From: DATLLJ01 sp965229885
Lineage (GTDB): Bacteria > Acidobacteriota > Vicinamibacteria > Vicinamibacterales > CAVVIG01
Length of the DNA: 64,000 nucleotides
Direction: 5' to 3'
Assembly (NCBI GenBank): GCA_965229885.1
Contig: CBDDJX010000002.1
Span: forward strand, 558,001 to 622,000
The notes beneath the pieces are model-generated. The model did not search any database. It saw only the letters and a list, made by a program, of their open reading frames with translations, and was not told where the DNA came from. The position numbers and the translations under genes are program-made. Below, one piece after another: positions 35,138 to 44,812 of this stretch (the stretch's first letter is position 1; each line of letters opens with the position of its first letter).

Positions 35138-36619
35138 CTACGTGCCGCAGAACGTACGGTAGGGCCGCTCGCCCGAACTGGACGTGCTGAACATCGGCAA
35201 GTCGCGCCCGTGGTCGTAGGGTGTCGCCAGCACGTCAAGCAATCGCTCCATCACGGAGAAGTCGTCCGCGCTGGTCGCCGCCTGGAGCGCCTCCTCCGGA
35301 GAAGTCGTCCGCGCTGGTCGCCGCCGTTCCACGTTGTGATTGCGCGGGATGAACGCCGGGTTGTGCCGCCGCATCAGGTTTTCGGCCTCGGCGGGCGACT
35401 GCGGCTGTCGCCCGCGGCGCGCCGCCAACCGGCGATGCCACGCCTCGACTTCGGGATCGGCGTTCGTGGGGTCCCCGACCAGGCGCCCGCTGGTCAGTGA
35501 CCGGAAGGTGTTCGTAAAGTCGGCAGACCGCCGCTGCATCCAGGCGAGGAGGTCGTCGACGAGCACCTTGTCTCCATCTTCCTGCGTGAACAGTCCAAGC
35601 TTCGCTCGCATGCCGTCAAGCCAGTGCCGCTCGAACAGGTCCGGGAAACGGTCGAGCGCCGCCGTGGCACGCTCCACTGCGCGATCGACGTCCCGATCGA
35701 ACAGCGGCAACATCGCTTCGGCAAGTCGGGCGAGGTTCCACTGCGCGACCGACGGCTGGTTACCGTACGCGTATCGCCCGCCATGGTCGATGGAGCTGAA
35801 CACTGTGGCGGGATCGTACCTATCCATGAAAGCGCACGGGCCGTAGTCGATCGTTTCGCCGGAGAGTGCCATGTTGTCGGTGTTCATCACGCCATGGATG
35901 AAGCCGACCAGCTGCCAGCGGGCGATCAGGTACGCCTGCCGTCCGAGGATCGCGTCAAACAGCGCGATGTGGCGCTCTGGCGAATCGGCGAGCTCCGGGT
36001 AGTGTCGCGCACGCGTGTAGTCCGCAAGCGCCCGCACGGCTTCCTGATCGTCGTGTGCCGCTGCCCACTGCACGGTACCGACGCGAATATGGCTCGCGGC
36101 AACGCGCGTAAGCACTGCGCCGTCGAGCACCGTCTCGCGGTGGACAGGCTCGCCCGTCTTCACCACTGCCAGGCTCCGAGTGGTCGGAATGCCGAGCGCG
36201 TGCATGGCCTCGCTGATGATGTATTCCCGCAGCATCGGCCCGAGCGCGGCGCGCCCGTCACCCCGGCGGGAGAACGGAGTCTGCCCTGCCCCTTTCAGTT
36301 GAATGTCCACGCGATCGCCGGATGGCATGATCTGCTCGCCAAGCAGGATCGCACGGCCGTCGCCGAGGGCCGTGAAGTGGCCGAACTGGTGGCCGGCGTA
36401 CGCCTGCGCGATGGGTCGCCCGCCTTCGGGTACGGCATTGCCCGCGAAGATCTCGGCGCCTTCGGGCCCCTCGAGCGCCTCCGGCTCGAGTCCGAGGATT
36501 GTCGCGAGCGGCCGGTTGAAAGCGGCCAGGCGCGGCTCGCGAACCGCCGTCGGTGCCGCATGCGAGTAGAAGAGCTGCGGCAGCTCTTCGTAGGTGTGCG
36601 CAAGGTGCCAGCCTGCCAT
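35138..36619 (-). CDS. selO: SelO/YdiU protein adenylyltransferase
   Basis: 493 residues from ATG 36619 (MAGWHLAHTYEELPQLFYS). Pseudokinase SelO family: QAYAGHQFGHFTALGDGRA, QLKGAGQTPFSRRGDGRAAL, VGFIHGVMNTDNMALSGETI with the metal-binding Asn/Asp, and the C-terminal FCGT. It AMPylates Ser/Thr/Tyr of redox proteins. An extra segment (RRRPARTTSPE) between NHNVE and EALQAATS arises because 28 nt (35255-35282) are duplicated at 35298-35325; the frame is kept. It is the only housekeeping-type gene between the two composite transposons. Confidence 0.9.
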   Translation of the reverse strand: MAGWHLAHTYEELPQLFYSHAAPTAVREPRLAAFNRPLATILGLEPEALEGPEGAEIFAGNAVPEGGRPIAQAYAGHQFGHFTALGDGRAILLGEQIMPSGDRVDIQLKGAGQTPFSRRGDGRAALGPMLREYIISEAMHALGIPTTRSLAVVKTGEPVHRETVLDGAVLTRVAASHIRVGTVQWAAAHDDQEAVRALADYTRARHYPELADSPERHIALFDAILGRQAYLIARWQLVGFIHGVMNTDNMALSGETIDYGPCAFMDRYDPATVFSSIDHGGRYAYGNQPSVAQWNLARLAEAMLPLFDRDVDRAVERATAALDRFPDLFERHWLDGMRAKLGLFTQEDGDKVLVDDLLAWMQRRSADFTNTFRSLTSGRLVGDPTNADPEVEAWHRRLAARRGRQPQSPAEAENLMRRHNPAFIPRNHNVERRRPARTTSPEEALQAATSADDFSVMERLLDVLATPYDHGRDLPMFSTSSSGERPYRTFCGT

Positions 36620-36955
36620 GTGACTATCATAGCGGGCGAGCATCGTCCTGCCGTGGCTCGACGGAATGCACGCGTGACATACGGTGCTCCTGCGGTACGC
36701 GTCAGGTTTCATGCGCGGGTCAGTTGAACGACCTCCGGTTCTACTCGACAGCGGTGGCAACGGCGCGCGGGATCGTGAAACAGACAAAGGAGCGTGAGGT
36801 TGTCTCATCGAAGCATCGGGATCAGATTTCCCCTCGACTCCATAGCATTAACGTGCCCGTCATCGATGAATGGCGTTGTTGCATGAAGACCCTGCAGGTG
36901 TGGGGCGGCGTGGCCCGGTCTTCTCGGATCCGTCCACGGGGGCCACACTACGGGG

Positions 36956-38008
36956 ATGCAGTCGAAGGGCCATCCCACGTACAAGACGAAGTACCGCGTT
37001 GCGAACTGGCCGACCTACACCCAGGCTCTCGTTCGCCGCGGCGATGTGACGTTGTGGTTGGCACCGGAAGCGATCGCCGCCTGGACACCTCGCCGGAGCG
37101 GCAGGCAGGGTGGGCAGCGGCGGTACTCGAATCTCGCCATCGAGACCGCCTTAACCCTGCGGCTCCTCTACCATCTCCCGCTCCGGCAGGCCGAAGGGTT
37201 CCTGCACGCGCTGTTCGTGCTGATGCACCTCGACCTCTCCGCACCCGACGACACGACGCTCTCCCGGCGCGGTCAGCATCTGCAGCGTCGTCTTCGACCG
37301 GTACCGTCCGGCAAGCGCATCCATCTCGTGCTCGATAGCACGGGCCTGTCCATCCTCGGCGAGGGGGAGTGGGCCGCCGCGAAATACGGTGGACGCGGCA
37401 GGCGGGGCTGGAAGAAGCTTCACCTGGGCGTCGATCGGTCAGGCGTGATCCTCGCCCACACGCTGACCGAGGCGACGGTGGATGACGCGACTACCGCCCT
37501 CGATCTGATCACCGCAGTCGAGGGCAACCTCGTGAGCGTCACCGCTGACGCGGCCTACGACACGATCGCCGTCTACGAGGCCGCGGGGGCGCGGGGTGCG
37601 ACGGTCGTGATGCCCCCGGACAAGACGGCACGTGTCTCTCGACGCGGACCACGGTCGCGCGCTCGGGATCGCACGATCAAGAAGATGCAGACGATCGGCC
37701 GTCGTCGGTGGAAGAAGGAGGCGGGCTATCGTCGGCAGGCCCGGGTCGAGAACGCCTTCTTTCGGTACAAAGCGATCATCGGAGGTGGTCTTCGTGCGCG
37801 CGCTCCAGGCGGGCGACGGACCGAGGCGGTGATCGCGTGCAACATCCTGAATCAGATGACCGCGCGTGGTCGGCCAAAGTCGTACAGTATTGGTCAGCGA
37901 GTGGCCGCTCGGTGGGGACGACCGCGAGTCAGTTTCGATTCATGCACCAACGCCAGACGCGCGCGTCGTGACGCTCGTCGAGGCGCCCAAAGCGATCGGT
38001 CAGGATGA
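36956..38008 (+). CDS. IS5-family transposase (copy C)
   Basis: Counterpart of copy A, with YEAAGARG instead of YETAGARG. Same read-through end beyond the IS boundary at 37954. DDE motifs intact. Confidence 0.85.
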   Translation: MQSKGHPTYKTKYRVANWPTYTQALVRRGDVTLWLAPEAIAAWTPRRSGRQGGQRRYSNLAIETALTLRLLYHLPLRQAEGFLHALFVLMHLDLSAPDDTTLSRRGQHLQRRLRPVPSGKRIHLVLDSTGLSILGEGEWAAAKYGGRGRRGWKKLHLGVDRSGVILAHTLTEATVDDATTALDLITAVEGNLVSVTADAAYDTIAVYEAAGARGATVVMPPDKTARVSRRGPRSRARDRTIKKMQTIGRRRWKKEAGYRRQARVENAFFRYKAIIGGGLRARAPGGRRTEAVIACNILNQMTARGRPKSYSIGQRVAARWGRPRVSFDSCTNARRARRDARRGAQSDRSG

Positions 38009-38219
38009 TTCGTGCATACTCGCGGTCGCGAAAGTCAGGATGCCCGACCTGAACGAAGGTCGCTGCGGCGACGCCCGTTATCGGCCCGGAATAAGCTTGG
38101 GGAACTAGGCTCGTGTATGAGAACGGTAAGCTGACGGACGAGGCGAAGCGCTCCCAGATTGCCTGTGCTTCGGAATTTCGTTCCATTTGACCATTGTCGA
38201 AGCCCACACAAAGGTTCAT
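37955..38219 (-). pseudogene. Hypothetical protein cut by IS5 C
   Basis: Duplicate of 28328-28592: start ATG 38219 coupled to the gene before it, 3' end lost at the IS5. Confidence 0.5.
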
Positions 38220-38404
38220 TGACTCAGCTCGCGCCCTTTGGCTTGCATCTCTTCGTCGGTCATGGGTGCTCGCTCAACTGGCTTCCTGTCCCGCGCCGAT
38301 TGCAAAATCGCGATGACCTCTTGGTCGATCTCCTCACTGGACGGTCCTGCGGTCGCAGCCAGCCGCTCTACCCGGCCCCGTAACGCTCTCAGCGATCTTC
38401 GCAT
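38216..38404 (-). CDS. Hypothetical 62-aa protein in phage-like operon, second copy
   Basis: Identical in translation to 28589-28777, with the same overlaps on both sides. Confidence 0.5.
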   Translation of the reverse strand: MRRSLRALRGRVERLAATAGPSSEEIDQEVIAILQSARDRKPVERAPMTDEEMQAKGRELSQ

Positions 38405-38685
38405 GCGCTACCACCTCCGTTGGCCGCCCGTTGCCGTTCGTAAACCTCGATCTCGTCGATCTTCCGCAGAATGGTGTCGGCGTCATGCTGATGAATGCCC
38501 AACTCCGCGACGGTGCGGGCCGCGCCCAGCCGCACATTGGGCGGCATCTGCCGGTCCGTCAGCTCGGCGAGCGTGTCGATGGCTTCGGCCGTGAGCGCCT
38601 GAATCCGATTCATGCCGGCCTGGTACATCGTGCCTCGCGCCTCCGCCAACTCTCGCTTGAACTCGTCGTCCTCGGCCATCTGCAA
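38389..38685 (-). CDS. Terminase-small-subunit-like protein, second copy
   Basis: Identical in translation to 28762-29058. Confidence 0.5.
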   Translation of the reverse strand: MQMAEDDEFKRELAEARGTMYQAGMNRIQALTAEAIDTLAELTDRQMPPNVRLGAARTVAELGIHQHDADTILRKIDEIEVYERQRAANGGGSACEDR

Positions 38686-38770
38686 GACTCTTTTGGACGC
38701 GACGCCCTCCGAAACGTGCCACTTCTGGCAAAAGGAACGCGTACCGGCGGATAGGCGCTATACTGAAAGC

Positions 38771-39199
38771 GTGAGTAGCTTCAGGCAAAGTGGCACGGTC
38801 CTCGTCCTGACCGTGATGCTCACCGCGCTCCCACTCGGTGGAACCGTGTGTGCGGTCCTTTGTACGGCGGCTCCGAGTTCTGCCTCGGCCCAGGAAACCC
38901 TCGGCTCTGGCCATCATCACGGAAGCGGCACGACGAGCCACCACGAAGCTTCCCCTTCCAGGCAGCCTCAGATTGCCGGTCTACCCGGGCATGACTGTAC
39001 TGATCACAGCAGAGTTGGCAAGGCCACTGAAGCGCTGATGGCAAGCCGCGCCGACAAGGGTTTTACTTGCGTCAGTCTCAATCTCGGTCCTTCGACGCTG
39101 GCCTTCGTGAACGTGACATTGATTCGCGAACACGCGGGTTACAGTCCACCCTCCGCCACCAGCCCTCCGACACGCGCGCCGCTCGTACTGCGCATCTGA
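38771..39199 (+). CDS. Secreted His-rich protein, second copy
   Basis: Identical in translation to 29144-29572: GTG start, signal peptide, His cluster HHHGSGTTSHH. First gene of the copper set in copy 2. Confidence 0.6.
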   Translation: MSSFRQSGTVLVLTVMLTALPLGGTVCAVLCTAAPSSASAQETLGSGHHHGSGTTSHHEASPSRQPQIAGLPGHDCTDHSRVGKATEALMASRADKGFTCVSLNLGPSTLAFVNVTLIREHAGYSPPSATSPPTRAPLVLRI

Positions 39200-39309
39200 T
39201 CACGCCTGCCTGAGGCGCGTTTCCGCGCCGAGTCTCCAATACCTAACTCTTCGCGGTTACACCGACCGCTGGCTTGTCCGTGCCATCCGGTTGCGAGAAG
39301 GATTCGATC

Positions 39310-39939
39310 ATGAAGACGGTACTCCGTGCCTCGGTGGTGCTCGCCGCCATTCTTGGCGTCATTGGCGGCATCGTCGCGTACTCGATCGCGCGTCGTGGCC
39401 TCAGCACGAAGACCGACCCGAGCCGCGTCGAGGAGCTCCTCGCGCGCGGCATGCGCCGTCTCGCCACGCCCAGCGCCGTGCGCGCGCAGACGAATCCGGT
39501 CGACGCGTCTGAGGCGGTGTTCACCGAGGCGATGGCGCACTTCGCCGACCACTGTGCCGTGTGTCATGCGAACAACGGCAGCGGAGACACCGACATCGGG
39601 CGCCGCTTGTATCCGAGAGCGCCCGACATGCGCACGGCCGAGACACAAGCGCTGTCGGATGGAGAGCTCTTCTCGATCATCGAGAACGGCATTCGATTGA
39701 CGGGCATGCCCGCCTGGGGCACGGGCTCGCCGGACGGTGAGCGCGCGAGTTGGGAACTGGTTCACTTCATCAGACGCCTTCCGACGCTGACCGACGAGGA
39801 GATCGGCCGGATGGAGGAGTTGAACCCAAAGAGCCGAGATGAGCTGCGCGAGGAAGAAGAGACCCGCCGTTTCCTTGCGGGCGAGGGTACGCCGGGGCCG
39901 TCGTCGGCCCAACCCTCCCACGAGGGGCGGCACGAGTGA
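39310..39939 (+). CDS. Membrane-anchored c-type cytochrome, second copy
   Basis: Identical in translation to 29683-30312; CAVCH heme motif and GMPAWG axial Met region. Confidence 0.85.
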   Translation: MKTVLRASVVLAAILGVIGGIVAYSIARRGLSTKTDPSRVEELLARGMRRLATPSAVRAQTNPVDASEAVFTEAMAHFADHCAVCHANNGSGDTDIGRRLYPRAPDMRTAETQALSDGELFSIIENGIRLTGMPAWGTGSPDGERASWELVHFIRRLPTLTDEEIGRMEELNPKSRDELREEEETRRFLAGEGTPGPSSAQPSHEGRHE

Positions 39940-39967
39940 CACGTTCAAAGGTTCGGCGCGAGGCCGT

Positions 39968-41800
39968 ATGAGTTCGCAGAACAACACCTCACGGCGTGTA
40001 GACCTCACGCGACCGGCGCGGCGGACCTTTGTCAAGGGTCTCGCCATGGGAGGTGTGGTCGCCAGCTTCGACCTGTGGACAGGCACAGCCTGGGCGCAGC
40101 CCGCCATCGCGCAGCAGTCCGCCGTACTCTCGGGATCGAACTTCGACCTGCGCGTCGACGAGGCGCTGGTGAACTTGACCGGCTCACCGACGGTCGCGCA
40201 CGTCGTCAACGGCTCCCTCCCTGCGCCGACGCTGCGTTGGAGAGAGGGCGACACCGTCACGCTGCGTGTGTCCAATGCGCTCCGTGACCATCAGGCGTCG
40301 ATTCACTGGCACGGCATTCTCCTCCCGGCAAACATGGACGGCGTCCCCGGGCTCAGCTTTCACGGCATTGGTCCGGGTGAAACCTATGTGTATCGGTTCC
40401 AGGTCCGACAGGGTGGCACGTACTGGTATCACAGCCACTCGGGCTTTCAGGAGCAGCGCGGCCTGTACGGCCCGCTGATCATCGAGCCTCGGGAACCCGA
40501 GCCCTTCCGCTACGACCGCGAGCACGTCGTGATGCTCAGCGACTGGACCGACGAGAAACCGGAACGCGTGTTCGCCAAACTGAAGAAGCGGTCTGATTAC
40601 TACAACTTTCACCAGCGGACGGTCGGTGACTTCTTACGCGATGTTCGAGCACGCGGGCTTGGCCGCACGGTGGCCGACCGAAAGGCGTGGGGCGAGATGC
40701 GCATGAACGCGACCGATCTCGCCGACGTCTCCGGCTACACCTACACGTATTTGATGAACGGTGCCGCACCTGCCGGCAACTGGACGGGACTGTTCCGGTC
40801 AGGCGAGCGCGTTCGGCTGCGATTCATCAACGGGTCGGCCATGACGCACTTCGACGTTCGCATCCCGGGCCTGAAGATGACGGTGGTTGCGGCTGACGGC
40901 CAGTACGTGCACCCGGTGACCGTGGACGAGTTCCGAATCGCCGTTGCGGAAACGTTTGACGTGATCGTCGAGCCGTCGGGACAGGACGCCTTCACGATCT
41001 TCGCCCAATCGATGGACCGTGCGGGGTACGCGCGCGGCACGCTCGGCACACGCGAGGGCCTCAGTGCGCCGGTGCCGGACCTCGATCCGCGCCCGCTGCT
41101 CACGATGGCCGACATGGGCCATGGAGGTATGGGGAAGGATCCCCAGGCCGGCCACGCCATGCCCGTGCAGGCGCCCGCTACTCCGGATCCACACGCGGAG
41201 CACAACGTGCCTGCCCAGGCGCCCGCTACATCGGACCCGCACGCCGGTCACGACATGTCGGCCATGGGAGGCAGCGTGCAGACTCACCCTGCCAGTGAGG
41301 ACGGCAATCCGCTGGTGGATATGCAGGCGATGATGCCGACCTCGCGCCTCGACGATCCCGGCATCGGGCTCCGAGACAACGGCCGCAGGGTCCTGACGTA
41401 TAGCGCACTGAAGAGCCAGTTCGATGATCCCGACGGCCGCGACCCGGGCCGCACGATCGAGCTGCACTTGACCGGACACATGGAGCGGTTCGTGTGGTCG
41501 TTCAACGGGATCAAGTTTTCCGATGCGGAACCACTGCGACTCACGTACGGCGAACGCCTGCGTATCGTGCTCGTCAACGATTCGATGATGGCGCATCCCA
41601 TCCATCTGCACGGCATGTGGAGCGACCTCGAGGATGACGCGGGACAGTTCCTCATGCGCAAGCACACGATCGATATGCCGCCGGGCACGAAGCGAAGCTA
41701 CCGTGTCACCGCGGATGCGCTTGGCCGCTGGGCGTATCACTGCCATCTGCTCTTTCACATGGAATCAGGCATGTTCAGGGAAGTGCGAGTGGACGAATGA
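39968..41800 (+). CDS. copA: CopA-family multicopper oxidase, second copy
   Basis: Identical in translation to 30341-32173, with the Tat signal, all copper-ligand motifs and the Met/His-rich insertion. The duplication doubles the gene dosage of the cassette if both copies are expressed. Confidence 0.95.
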   Translation: MSSQNNTSRRVDLTRPARRTFVKGLAMGGVVASFDLWTGTAWAQPAIAQQSAVLSGSNFDLRVDEALVNLTGSPTVAHVVNGSLPAPTLRWREGDTVTLRVSNALRDHQASIHWHGILLPANMDGVPGLSFHGIGPGETYVYRFQVRQGGTYWYHSHSGFQEQRGLYGPLIIEPREPEPFRYDREHVVMLSDWTDEKPERVFAKLKKRSDYYNFHQRTVGDFLRDVRARGLGRTVADRKAWGEMRMNATDLADVSGYTYTYLMNGAAPAGNWTGLFRSGERVRLRFINGSAMTHFDVRIPGLKMTVVAADGQYVHPVTVDEFRIAVAETFDVIVEPSGQDAFTIFAQSMDRAGYARGTLGTREGLSAPVPDLDPRPLLTMADMGHGGMGKDPQAGHAMPVQAPATPDPHAEHNVPAQAPATSDPHAGHDMSAMGGSVQTHPASEDGNPLVDMQAMMPTSRLDDPGIGLRDNGRRVLTYSALKSQFDDPDGRDPGRTIELHLTGHMERFVWSFNGIKFSDAEPLRLTYGERLRIVLVNDSMMAHPIHLHGMWSDLEDDAGQFLMRKHTIDMPPGTKRSYRVTADALGRWAYHCHLLFHMESGMFREVRVDE

Positions 41801-42732
41801 GCGCCTCCCACAGACTCAGAACCGTGCTGGCGGTCGTGCTCGCGCTGGCGCTGTGGCCCGTCGCATCAAGCGCGCAGGGGAAACCAGCGCCGAGTGCACC
41901 TAGTGAGGACTCGACGCAGGTGCAGGACCATCCCAGGCACACGAGCGACCAGGCGCAGCCGACACCAGCGGCCAGCGGCCAGGTGGATCACTCGGCGCAT
42001 GTGAACCCTTCGCCCCAGGCGCTGCCCGCTGGAATTCCACCGATCACGGACGTCGACAGAGCGACAGCGTTTCCCGATGTGGAGGGACACGCCGTTCACG
42101 ACAGTGCGGTGAACTCCTACGTTCTGTTCGATCAACTGGAATGGCAGCATGGCGACGGCGGCAATGGCGGGAGTTGGGACACCAAGGGATGGATCGGACG
42201 TGATCGGGATCGACTCTGGTTCCGCACCGAGGGGTCTGGAAGCGGTGGCCGCCTGGGCAACTCGCAGACGCACCTGATGTATGGCCGTGCCATCGCGCGC
42301 TGGTGGGACGTCATGGTGGGCGTTCGTCAGGACGTCCGGCCAGGACCCGCCCAGACCTGGGCCGCCGTCGGCATACAGGGATTGGCCCCGTACTGGTTCG
42401 ACGTCGAGGCCACGGCGTATGTCGGCGCGTCCGGGCGCACGCATTTCCGGTTCGAGACCGAGTATGAGCTGCTGCTGACGAACCGCCTCGTGCTGCAGCC
42501 GCTTCTGGAAGTCGAGATCTACGGCAAGTCAGACCTGGAGCACGGCATGGGCGCCGGCCTGAGCACGGCCGACACCGGGCTTCGCCTGCGTTACGAGTTT
42601 CGCCGCGAGATCGCGCCGTACGTCGGGGTCACGTGGAGCCGAAAGTTCTTTGAGACTGCGGATTTGGCGGAAGCCAACGGCGACAGGGCCGAAGGGGCTC
42701 GCCTGGCGCTGGGGCTTCGACTCTGGTTCTAG
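41797..42732 (+). CDS. copB: CopB-family outer-membrane protein, second copy
   Basis: Identical in translation to 32170-33105, again overlapping copA by 4 nt. Confidence 0.95.
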   Translation: MSASHRLRTVLAVVLALALWPVASSAQGKPAPSAPSEDSTQVQDHPRHTSDQAQPTPAASGQVDHSAHVNPSPQALPAGIPPITDVDRATAFPDVEGHAVHDSAVNSYVLFDQLEWQHGDGGNGGSWDTKGWIGRDRDRLWFRTEGSGSGGRLGNSQTHLMYGRAIARWWDVMVGVRQDVRPGPAQTWAAVGIQGLAPYWFDVEATAYVGASGRTHFRFETEYELLLTNRLVLQPLLEVEIYGKSDLEHGMGAGLSTADTGLRLRYEFRREIAPYVGVTWSRKFFETADLAEANGDRAEGARLALGLRLWF

Positions 42733-42868
42733 CGCTCTGGATGGGAACAACAGTGTGGGAGCTGCTCAAGTACGAGGATGTGTCCCGAATCTTGTGGAAA
42801 AATGAAAATGGCGTAACCTCCTGCTGACCCAAGCAGATCGCCGTTAGCAGCGGCGACGGAGGTACGCC

Positions 42869-43261
42869 ATGCAGGAGACTAACACAGGCCTCGTCACGAT
42901 CCTTGAGTTCCGTCGGGACATCGAAGCCCAGTTCCGCCGCCACATTCGGGAAGCCTTAGATGTCGCGCTTGCGGAGGAGATCGCCGCGGCGCTCGGCTCC
43001 GCCCGGCACGAGCGCACCGATCGGCGTCGGGGTTATCGCAACGGGAGCGTCGAGCGGATCCTCACCACGCCCGAGGGGACGCGGATGGTCACGGTGCCGC
43101 GCGGCCGGATCGTCGGTTCCGATGACGGGACCACGGAATACCGCAGTCAGTTGCTGCCTCGGTACGCCCGACGGACCCGCGAGATCGATGACGCGATCCT
43201 CGGCTGCTATCTGGGCGGCATTAACAGCCGGCGGATCCGAACCGCGTTGCAGCCGTTGCAC
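42869..43261 (+). pseudogene. IS256-family transposase fragment, second copy
   Basis: Duplicate of 33242-33634, cut at the same base by IS5 D. Confidence 0.85.
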
Positions 43262-44343
43262 GGCGTTGTTGCATGAAGACCCTGCAGGTGTGGGGCGGCG
43301 TGGCCCGGTCTTCTCGGATCCGTCCACGGGGGCCACACTACGGGGATGCAGTCGAAGGGCCATCCCACGTACAAGACGAAGTACCGCGTTGCGAACTGGC
43401 CGACCTACACCCAGGCTCTCGTTCGCCGCGGCGATGTGACGTTGTGGTTGGCACCGGAAGCGATCGCCGCCTGGACACCTCGCCGGAGCGGCAGGCAGGG
43501 TGGGCAGCGGCGGTACTCGAATCTCGCCATCGAGACCGCCTTAACCCTGCGGCTCCTCTACCATCTCCCGCTCCGGCAGGCCGAAGGGTTCCTGCACGCG
43601 CTGTTCGTGCTGATGCACCTCGACCTCTCCGCACCCGACGACACGACGCTCTCCCGGCGCGGTCAGCATCTGCAGCGTCGTCTTCGACCGGTACCGTCCG
43701 GCAAGCGCATCCATCTCGTGCTCGATAGCACGGGCCTGTCCATCCTCGGCGAGGGGGAGTGGGCCGCCGCGAAATACGGTGGACGCGGCAGGCGGGGCTG
43801 GAAGAAGCTTCACCTGGGCGTCGATCGGTCAGGCGTGATCCTCGCCCACACGCTGACCGAGGCGACGGTGGATGACGCGACTACCGCCCTCGATCTGATC
43901 ACCGCAGTCGAGGGCAACCTCGTGAGCGTCACCGCTGACGCGGCCTACGACACGATCGCCGTCTACGAGGCCGCGGGGGCGCGGGGTGCGACGGTCGTGG
44001 TGCCCCCGGCCAGGACGGCGAACGTGTCTCGCCACGGCCCGCGGTCGGCCGCTCGGGATCGGACGATCAGGTCCGTGAAGAGGCTCGGACGGCGCCGCTG
44101 GAAGAAGGCGTCGGGTTACCATCAACAGGCCTGGGTAGAGAACGCGTTCTTCCGATACAAGTCGATCATAGAAGATGGCCTTCGAGCCCGGAGTCCAGCC
44201 GGGCAGGGGAGTGAGGCCGTCCTCGGCTGCGAGATCCTAAATCGGATGACCGCTCTCGGCCGACCAGCGTCGTATAGCATCGGCAGGTGAGGGCCCTGTC
44301 GGTTGGCATCGTGCGGGCCAGTTGCGATTCGTGCAACAACGCC
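43262..44343 (+). mobile_element. IS5-family element D
   Basis: 1,082 bp, same ends as element B. Right end of composite copy 2; it truncates an integrase gene at 44344. Confidence 0.9.
43346..44290 (+). CDS. IS5-family transposase (copy D)
   Basis: 314 residues; differs from copy B by IIEDGLRARS versus IIGDGLRARS. Intact DDE motifs and stop. Confidence 0.9.
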   Translation: MQSKGHPTYKTKYRVANWPTYTQALVRRGDVTLWLAPEAIAAWTPRRSGRQGGQRRYSNLAIETALTLRLLYHLPLRQAEGFLHALFVLMHLDLSAPDDTTLSRRGQHLQRRLRPVPSGKRIHLVLDSTGLSILGEGEWAAAKYGGRGRRGWKKLHLGVDRSGVILAHTLTEATVDDATTALDLITAVEGNLVSVTADAAYDTIAVYEAAGARGATVVVPPARTANVSRHGPRSAARDRTIRSVKRLGRRRWKKASGYHQQAWVENAFFRYKSIIEDGLRARSPAGQGSEAVLGCEILNRMTALGRPASYSIGR

Positions 44344-44555
44344 ACGCGGAGCACCTGCCGGCACTCTCGTTTCACTCGCTGCGGCATAGCTGTGCGTCGA
44401 TCCTGCTTGCCCAAGGTGTACCGGTCCGCGACGTCGCGGAGATTCTGGGCCACAGCGACGTCCGGCTCACGCTGGGCACCTACGCTCACGTCATCGAGGC
44501 GGGTCGAAATCGCGCCGCCGGCGTGATGGACCGCGTGCTACAGGTTGGGGCCTGA
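44344..44555 (+). pseudogene. Tyrosine integrase, C-terminal fragment
   Basis: About 70 residues: LSFHSLRHSCASILLAQGV (H-x-x-R), EILGHSDVRLTLGTYAHVIE with catalytic His and Tyr, stop at 44555. The 5' part was removed by IS5 D. It points to the tRNA-Thr att sequence 89 bp downstream, so it was probably the integrase of an element left of that site. Confidence 0.85.
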
Positions 44556-44643
44556 TCTACACCCTGTGGCTGTCAGATTGGCTGTCAATCGTCTGATCCG
44601 GTGCGGTCCTCTCACTGGAGTGGCGTGAATTGCTAAGGAAAGA

Positions 44644-44690
44644 TGGAGCCGGCGACCCGACTTGAACGGGTGACCTGCTGATTACGAATC
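44644..44690 (-). other. att site: tRNA-Thr(CGU) 3'-half fragment
   Basis: Reverse-strand 3' half of a tRNA-Thr: TCCA-end, acceptor strand CGCCGGC, T-arm with TTCAAGT, variable loop, anticodon loop with CGT. Match to a tRNA ends inside the anticodon stem at 44690. Shares GACCTGCTGATTACGAATC with the site at 18925. It lies between two convergent integrase genes, the position of an attL/attR junction. Confidence 0.7.
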
Positions 44691-44812
44691 CGCACAACCG
44701 GCGTCCAGCTGTGTCCAGGGGAGGCCGTTTCTTCGGGAATTCCGCCGAGTATGCTGGGTTATCGTCCGCCGCCGTCCAGCCCCATCCACCCGTGTGGCTC
44801 TCAGATTGGCTC

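Larger units (their letters stand above)
36872..44343 (+). mobile_element. IS5 composite transposon with copper genes, copy 2
   Basis: Second copy of the 7,472-bp unit, same orientation, bounded by IS5 C (36872-37954) and IS5 D (43262-44343). Translated differences from copy 1 are few: Ala for Thr in the left IS5 and Glu for Gly in the right IS5; the cargo proteins are identical. Flanks differ from those of copy 1 at both ends; no matching target duplication is seen. Confidence 0.85.

Noticed and set aside
35624..36727. 367-residue forward ORF under selO
   Set aside because: Antisense of conserved SelO motifs.
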